This document shows positions 16,315 to 21,470 of a DNA stretch of 21,470 nt, piece after piece; position 1 is the first letter of the stretch; every line of letters starts with the position of its first letter. The position numbers and the translations under genes are program-made. Below the pieces are notes generated by a model. That model saw only the letters and a program-made list of their open reading frames with translations. It ran no database searches and was not told the origin of the DNA. Origin of the DNA: Euprymna scolopes (lineage: Eukaryota; Mollusca; Cephalopoda; Sepiida; Sepiolidae); assembly GCA_024364805.1 (NCBI GenBank), contig CM044501.1, positions 81,747,463-81,768,932 of the forward strand, read 5' to 3'.

Positions 16315-17500
16315 TTCTGATTTAATTACAAAATGCCCTGAAAATGTCTCCTCTGATTATTATTCTATTTTTCTTGTTTACTTGCTTCCCCATAACGGCA
16401 GAGTTAGACTTGAAGTCGGTTTATAATGTGGGGGAAAGCATCTCCTCACAAGGGGCACTCTGGTTAGTAAACAAAAATAAAAAATGTATGAGTAATGAAG
16501 GACTTCTCCTCCATTAACCGAGATCAAAAAAGTGTAGTATAGCATCTGAAGAACAGATACTACACTTTGATCTTTGCCCGAAGACCAAGAACAACAGAAA
16601 AAAAGATTATTTACAAAATGCCCCGGAAATGTCCCTTCTGATTAATTATATGATGTCCTGGAAATGTACCTTCTGATTAATTACGAAATGCCCTGGAAAT
16701 TGTCCCTTCTGATTATTTACAAAATGCCCTGGAAATGTCCCTCCTGATTAACTACAAAATGCCCTTTACATGTTCCTTCTGATTTGTTATGAATTGCCCT
16801 GGAAATGTCTCTTCTGATTAATTATAAAATGTCCTGGAAATGTCTCTTCTGAGTAATTATAAAATGTCCTGGACATGTCCCTTCTGATTATTTACAAAAC
16901 GCCATAGTAATGTCCCTTTCGATTATTTACAAAATGCCCTGAAATTGTCCCTTCTGATTATTTACAAAATGCCCTGGACATGTCCCTCCTGATTAACTAC
17001 AAAATGCCCTGGACATGTTCCTTCTGATTTATTATAAAATGCCCTGGAAGTGTCTCTTTTGATTAACTACGAAATGCCATGGAAATGACCTTTCTGATTA
17101 TTTACAAAATGTCCTGGAAGTGTCTCTTCTGATTAACTACGAGATGCCATGGAAATTTCCCTTCTGATTATTTACAAAACGCCCTGGAAATGTCCCTTCT
17201 GATTAATTATAAAATGCACTAGAAATATCCCTTCTGATTAATTATAAGATATCTTGGAAATGTCACTTCTGATTACTTATAAAATTTGGAAATGTCTCTT
17301 CTGCTTAATTCTGGGATGCCCTGGAAATGTCCCTTTTTGATTAATTTTAAAATGCTCTCGAAATGTCCTTTCTTATTAATTATAAAATGCCCTGGAAATG
17401 ACCCTTCTGATTAATTATAAGATTCCCTAGAAATGCCCTTTCTGATTAATTATAAAATGCCCTGGAAATGTCCCTTTCTGATTAATTATAAAATGCCCTT
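16315..17500 (+). repeat. 35-bp satellite, about 27 copies, interrupted by a U2-headed insertion
   Basis: The consensus runs TTACAAAATGCCCTGGAAAT then GTCCCTTCTGATTAA, with a 35-base period. One unit lies at 16315-16361 and about 26 more at 16605-17500. Units differ from each other at a few positions each, so the array is not freshly homogenised. The period is not a multiple of three, and stop codons exclude a repeated protein. The array begins where the body of the plus U2-headed copy ends, suggesting it grew from that element's tail. Confidence 0.93.
16362..16604 (-). mobile_element. U2 snRNA-headed retroposon, minus copy with 7-bp target duplication
   Basis: A 243-bp insertion flanked by perfect GATTATT repeats (16355-16361 and 16605-16611). 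Removing one repeat and the insertion restores an ordinary unit of the 35-bp satellite, which shows that it is a true insertion. On the minus strand it starts with a T-rich leader, then TTGGTCTTCGGGCAAAGATC and AAAGTGTAGTATCTGTTCTT (the U2 5' end). After that come a TTAATGGAGGAGAAGTCC segment and an ACTAACCAGAG, CCCC, TGAGGAG segment shared with the plus copy, and an A-rich 3' end (AAGAAAAATAGAAT). There is no coding capacity. The target duplication and A-rich end point to LINE-mediated retroposition. Confidence 0.85.
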
Positions 17501-17550
17501 CAAATCTCCGCATTTCAGGTAAAAACATTATTACCTACTTGTTAAAATTA

Positions 17551-17795
17551 ACGCACCATCATCGTCACCACCACCACCGCCACTACCACCACCATCACCA
17601 TCAACCATGCACCACCATAACTGTCACCTCAATCTGCACCACAACGACCGCTACCGCCGTCACCACAACTGCGGGCCTCACCTCCACCGCCGCCGTCACT
17701 TCCACCGCCGCCATCACCGCAACCAACACACTGCCACCACCATCACCGCCACCACAACCGCCACCGCCAACACAACCGCCAACACAACCGCCGGA
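17551..17795. repeat. CAC/CCG-rich degenerate trinucleotide tract
   Basis: A C-rich, G-poor plus strand made of CAC, CCG, ATC and ACA triplets. It gives open frames rich in His, Thr or Pro on plus and in Val/Gly on minus; all are composition artefacts with no domain. It directly follows the end of the 35-bp array. Confidence 0.85.
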
Positions 17796-17945
17796 GGTTG
17801 TTTGAGCAGAGATGGGGGGAAATAGTGTGCGTTTTGTTCCCACAATGCCAGGCTTCCAAAGCATAATTTCCTTTTACTTTGTTTTGTAATGGTTAACATG
17901 TGATTATTTCTCTTCATATTATTATGAAAACGGGTGGAGAGAACA

Positions 17946-18182
17946 GAATGGATATAAGGAGTCGGTCACAGAAATGGCTGAAGCACTTTACGTTCGTAAA
18001 ATCACTTGTTTCATATATATTTTGAATAATGGAGTGTATGGCGTAATTTCGGTAATTGCTGGAGCTGTTTACTATTTAAACATCACTGTATTTCATATAT
18101 ATTTTTAAGAGAGGGGGTGCATAAGCAGCCAGTCCCGAAAAATGCTTAAGCAATTTACGATCTAAAATCATTTTATTTCATC
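17946..18182. repeat. Diverged direct repeat pair (about 75 bp)
   Basis: 17946-18022 and 18115-18182 share the order ATAAG, AG, GTC, GAAA, TG, T/GAAGCA, TTTACG, TAAAATCA, TTTCAT, with many changes in between. It may be an old duplication or two copies of one repeat. Confidence 0.5.
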
Positions 18183-18379
18183 TAACAAATTAATGAATTA
18201 AGTATAGTCATATCATCTGTCAATATCCTACACTTTTATTTTTTCATTAATCAAATCCCACCAATTACTGGCCCATTCAATTTTCTTACCACTATGAAGA
18301 AATTGCAAAAGTTGACATGTAACATGTTTCTAACAAATCTTATTACTTACATGCTAAATTATCAGATTATCAAGAGAGG

Positions 18380-18448
18380 ATTGTGACATAGTTATTACTG
18401 ACTTGATTAAATTATTGTGAAATAGTTATTACTGACTTTGATTAAATT
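18380..18448. repeat. Tandem duplication of 34/35 bp
   Basis: ATTGTGACATAGTTATTACT and the following 14 bases are repeated at once with one substitution and one insertion. This is a recent local duplication. Confidence 0.9.
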
Positions 18449-18449
18449 A

Positions 18450-20205
18450 TATCTCTAGAAAAAAGTGATGCCTTACTATAGTTCTATTTCTTGTAATAAT
18501 ATAATTCAAGCAGTTATTCATATTTGTCTACAAAAATATTTTTTAATTCAAGGTATGATCGGAACTAATATTACACTGATTGTTCTATTGTTTGCTTGTG
18601 TAATGATTATTTCAACAACCGTGGAATTTCCACGGGTTCTGCCAGTGATATAATAATCTGAACGAGAAAAGTTATAAATTAAGCATTGTGATATGTTCGA
18701 ATAATAACAATATGCATAAAATAAATTACAATGTTATAAAACGTCTCTTATACAAACTAATAAAACCTTTTGCGCTGATCCAATACGAGACGACATCTAA
18801 AAGAGGCCTCGCGGATATTCAGCTAGAAAAGCAAAAAAATCAGTGTCGTGTAATAAAAAAAAAAACACTGTATCAGAGGATAGCTTGTATTCCAACCCTC
18901 ACGGAATGGCGAATGGGACCTACAGAAAGGCAGAGATCGATCAACTTTTAACTGACGGGCGAACAGACCAGGGTTACAAGTTTTTGACGAAAACCGCCTC
19001 CATCGAACACCGGTTATCATATCTCTCATCAAGTTTATAACAGAAACTTATTATAAACGAGTTGAAGCCTACTTGCCGAATAAACCCATGTATGTATGGA
19101 CACTAATTCACAGTAACCTTTTAAATCTCGGTAGCAATCTGGCTTGTTTGTTACATGGTCCCGCCATAATGCGTTGTAGACGACGCGTACAATTTTGCTG
19201 TATTATCCATATTGTTTTTTAGATAACAAAAACTTTAGTATCCAAGAGATTCATCCCTAGAGTAGGGTGCATTTATCTAACTAATACATGTAACAATGTC
19301 TTTAAAAATACCCCACAGAGTTTATAATCTTTTACTAAATAACACTTTTTACATCACTGATAAAGCGTCACCACAGACACGTAACAAATCAGTTGATTAA
19401 ACCTTCCCATTTTGTTTTCTTAAAAGCAAACAACAGAAAGATCGGTCGGGTTTAGGATAGCTTCTCTCTAATAGTGAATCAGTTGAGAGTATATGTAAGT
19501 ATGCTATGTTACTATCGTGTGATGGTGATCTACTCTGTTTCCTGACAATTTGGACTTTTCTATACATTATGCATAGAGAAGCCTACGATGAAAGACACGT
19601 AGTCTTTCTGTAACATAATATTCTGTATATTTGTAAATAAACATATTTGTAAATATATCATCGTATCGCCTTATTTATGATCACCCATTCAAGATCACAA
19701 CATATATACTAAAAAGTAAAAATAAAGTACACACAAGTGTTGCTAAACACCAAATTATCATGTTCTGTCATTATTTATGTTTTACAAACGTTGTTAAGAA
19801 GGCAAAAACAACGAAAAAAAACAACTGGACAACTGCTACATGTCATCTATGCAACAAGACTCCATCTGTGAATATTCTGAGCCACCGACCCGATACTCTG
19901 GTAGAATTCAAGAATCAGTCAATTATAATCATACAGAAGAATCGGTCATTGTTTCATTTATGGGTAAAACATATTGTTTTCGGACTAGTCATGTACAAAA
20001 TATACGCATATAGACAATCACAGAAAGCAACAAAACAATTGTTGGCAAATATAATGCTGTTTCAGTATTCTTGTATAACAACGAAACGTATTTGAACCGA
20101 TACCAATGTTCAAATAATACTGTTGCCTAACGTTCAACGCAGGGGACAAATATTAAAACAATTTCATACGAATCACCTTGGCATATCAAAAATTAATGCT
20201 CTTGG
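18450..20205. other. Unclassified stretch
   Basis: No supported gene. The longest open frame (19760-20095, plus, 111 codons) has no recognisable domain, no signal peptide and base composition like its surroundings. A GC-richer block at 18880-19020 is unrecognised. A perfect GAAAGAC/GTCTTTC stem with a 5-base loop lies near 19589-19607. Confidence 0.4.
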
Positions 20206-20208
20206 GAT

Positions 20209-20212
<4 letters not shown>

Positions 20213-20255
<43 letters not shown>
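20213..20255. repeat. (TA)n microsatellite
   Basis: About 21 perfect TA units. Confidence 0.98.
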
Positions 20256-20258
<3 letters not shown>

Positions 20259-20379
20259 AAGTGATGGTTGTGTAGTTCCAACGAGAGAAAAAATGTATAT
20301 TTAAAAGAGTGTAGCCATCAACAATTGTGGGTTTTTTTTAAAGGTTTTCATCATATTTTTATTTTAAAATATTTTTATA

Positions 20380-20428
20380 ACGCGTTTCGAGCTTAGGGTG
20401 TGCTCTCTTCAGATGTTTTCGTAAAACG
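20380..20428 (-). ncRNA. Hammerhead-ribozyme-like core (candidate, incomplete)
   Basis: On the minus strand, CTGAAGA (20412-20406) is followed by GAGC, a 9-base loop, GCTC, and GAAAC (20388-20384), then GCG. This is the hammerhead core (CUGANGA, stem II, GAAA) in the right order with a perfect 4-bp stem II. A GTTTT-ACG-AAAAC hairpin just upstream could serve as stem I. However, two bases separate it from the core and I find no proper UH cleavage site or paired stem III. It may be a decayed ribozyme of a repeat (Penelope-like elements are known to carry them) or coincidence. Confidence 0.3.
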
Positions 20429-20489
20429 TTTTTCTTTAAAATGGGAGTTTGTAGAGTTACCTCCGCTTATATTAAATATGTTTTTCAGA

Positions 20490-20884
20490 GTGATGTGTGG
20501 GCTCAGACATTCTGACTCCAACTGTAAGTGTTCAAAGTGTCCGGTCAAAGTTATTTTCAAAGAGTGGCTTTTGGTCCATTTGGTGAAGGTTTTTATGGGT
20601 TTTTTAGGGTTCTTTTTAAAGACTTTCTTTCCCCATGTATAGCACACACTCACACACAATCACACACGCATACATATACATTCATGTACATGTACACATG
20701 CACACGCACACGCACGCAGGCACACACACATACCCACAGGGCGAAAGAAAGTCTTTAAAAAGAACCCTAAAAAACCCATAAAAACCTTCACCAAATGGAC
20801 CAAAAGCCACTCTTTGAAAATAACTTTGACCGGACACTTTGAACACTTACAGTTGGAGTCAGAATGTCTGAGCCCACACATCAC
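20490..20884. repeat. 145-bp near-perfect inverted repeat around a CA-rich loop
   Basis: The left arm (20490-20634) and right arm (20740-20884) are reverse complements over 145 bases with a single mismatch (20632 against 20742) and no gaps. The 105-base loop is CA-rich and includes the palindrome TGTACATGTACA. A transcript would fold into a 145-bp duplex. Open frames read into the arms from both sides (with a CKCSKC word) because they are the same sequence, and no gene is supported. The near identity means a very recent origin or ongoing gene conversion, or possibly an assembly artefact. Confidence 0.95.
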
Positions 20885-21028
20885 AGGTCCACTAATTCAT
20901 TAAAGTTTTTTTTGTCGGGTTTGTCGATGACCGGGCAAAAGCATTTTTTTTCTTCTTTTGGCACAAGTAAAATAAATTTACATCGTTTTTTATGTTATTA
21001 TTATGAATATAGATTTCCATGTCACTAG

Positions 21029-21073
21029 GTACTTAAAAGCGATAAATGTTCATCATTTTATCTTAAGTGCCAA
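21029..21073. repeat. 45-nt imperfect hairpin
   Basis: GGTACTTAA and TTAAGTGCC close a hairpin whose inner part GATAAATG/CATTTTATC also pairs around TTCAT with a one-base bulge. It is too short for a typical microRNA precursor. Confidence 0.5.
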
Positions 21074-21095
21074 AAATGTCAAGTTTGACGTGTTT

Positions 21096-21225
21096 TTTAA
21101 GGAATCGGTTTTGAAATCGGAAAGTATTTTTTTTCCGATTCTGTTACCGATTGCGATACCCTGAAAAGTTCCGATTTTTCCAATTCCCGATTGCGATTGC
21201 AATTAATCGTCTGAACACTAGTAAT
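21096..21225. mobile_element. Probable DNA-transposon end with ATCGG/CGATT subterminal repeats
   Basis: About eight copies of AATCG/CGATT words in both orientations lie within 130 bases, ending near 21222 in GTCTGAACACTA. On the minus strand this gives an end reading TAGTGTTCAGACGATTAATT. Dense subterminal repeats of this kind resemble those of hAT-type elements. No partner end or transposase is in the window, so the assignment is tentative. Confidence 0.35.
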
Positions 21226-21323
21226 AATACGAATAGTGCCAATAAATACAACTCGGGAAACATTAATACCAACACTGATCAAACGTGTTTATTGTAAACA
21301 AAGTAATGTGTGTGATGAATTTA

Positions 21324-21368
21324 GGAAAACTCGTCCCCGGAAAACTCGTCTCCGGAAAATTCGTCCCC
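21324..21368. repeat. 15-bp tandem repeat, three copies
   Basis: GGAAAACTCGTCCCC, GGAAAACTCGTCTCC and GGAAAATTCGTCCCC are adjacent, with a diverged fourth (AGAAAAACTGGTCCC) at 21379-21393. The AAAAACTGGTCC word also occurs near 384, so this may belong to a dispersed family. Confidence 0.85.
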
Positions 21369-21470
21369 TTTTGCTAGGTAGAAAAACTGGTCCCTTATTG
21401 AATGAATATCGATTGAAAACCCATTTTATGACCGTTCTTTAAAAGAGAATACACATCCCATAATATTTTT

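Noticed and set aside
17539-17864. Open frames rich in His/Thr/Pro (plus) and Val/Gly (minus)
   Set aside because: They follow entirely from the CAC/CCG triplet tract and have no domain or codon signal of their own.
19589-19607. GAAAGAC/GTCTTTC stem-loop as a histone-type mRNA end or terminator
   Set aside because: Sequence and loop size do not match the histone element, and no histone gene is nearby.
19760-20095. 111-codon open frame
   Set aside because: No domain, no conserved motif, composition like the surroundings; a chance frame is likelier.
20400-20884. Small proteins with a CKCSKC word and a hydrophobic C-terminus
   Set aside because: Both frames come from the two arms of the inverted repeat; there is no independent sign of coding.

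Overview
No intact gene is visible in this 21.5-kb window. It is AT-rich, animal-type intergenic DNA built from decayed transposable elements, small-RNA-derived retroposons, satellites and microsatellites. The LINE clades (Dong/R4-like, jockey/CR1-like and an I-like type with RNase H), two mariner lineages and snRNA-, 5S- and tRNA-headed repeats suggest an invertebrate. A mollusc is likely, and a cephalopod such as Octopus is my best guess; this is inference, since no host gene is present to confirm it. Positions 10349-10572 are an assembly gap.

Layout. 1-3250: a promoter-like cluster, the C-terminus of a Dong/R4-like LINE (minus), a foldback element, an internally deleted mariner (plus), a (TG)26 tract, an 81-bp MITE with MADE1-like ends, and a full-length 5S-rRNA-derived fossil (minus). 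3300-4000: a 36-bp satellite next to two tandem copies of a tRNA-headed SINE with CAG tracts. 4000-7170: mostly unclassified, with a LINE RT scrap, a diverged tandem duplication and a second 5S fossil. 7171-10308 (minus): a composite in which a 5S-like head is joined to the 3' part of a jockey-like LINE (here LINE-A), itself split by a nested I-like LINE (LINE-B) of about 2.25 kb that keeps recognisable RT, RNase H and zinc-knuckle regions and a seven-unit tail.

10590-15600: unclassified DNA, a decayed copy of an unnamed dispersed protein family (12085-12617), a 57-bp-arm inverted-repeat element, a (TAA)n tract and a second LINE-A fragment. 15620-17500: an old mariner (minus), then two opposite copies of a repeat whose head matches the 5' end of U2 snRNA. 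One copy sits inside a 35-bp satellite and has a perfect 7-bp target-site duplication. 17550-21470: CAC-rich tract, small duplications, unclassified DNA, a (TA)n tract, a hammerhead-like core and a 145-bp inverted repeat identical at 144 of 145 positions.

The common thread is retroposition with small structured RNAs as 5' heads (5S, U2, tRNA), together with short repeat units resembling element tails that have grown into satellites. The strongest leads are the U2-headed family, the 5S/LINE-A chimera and the very young long hairpin at 20490-20884.
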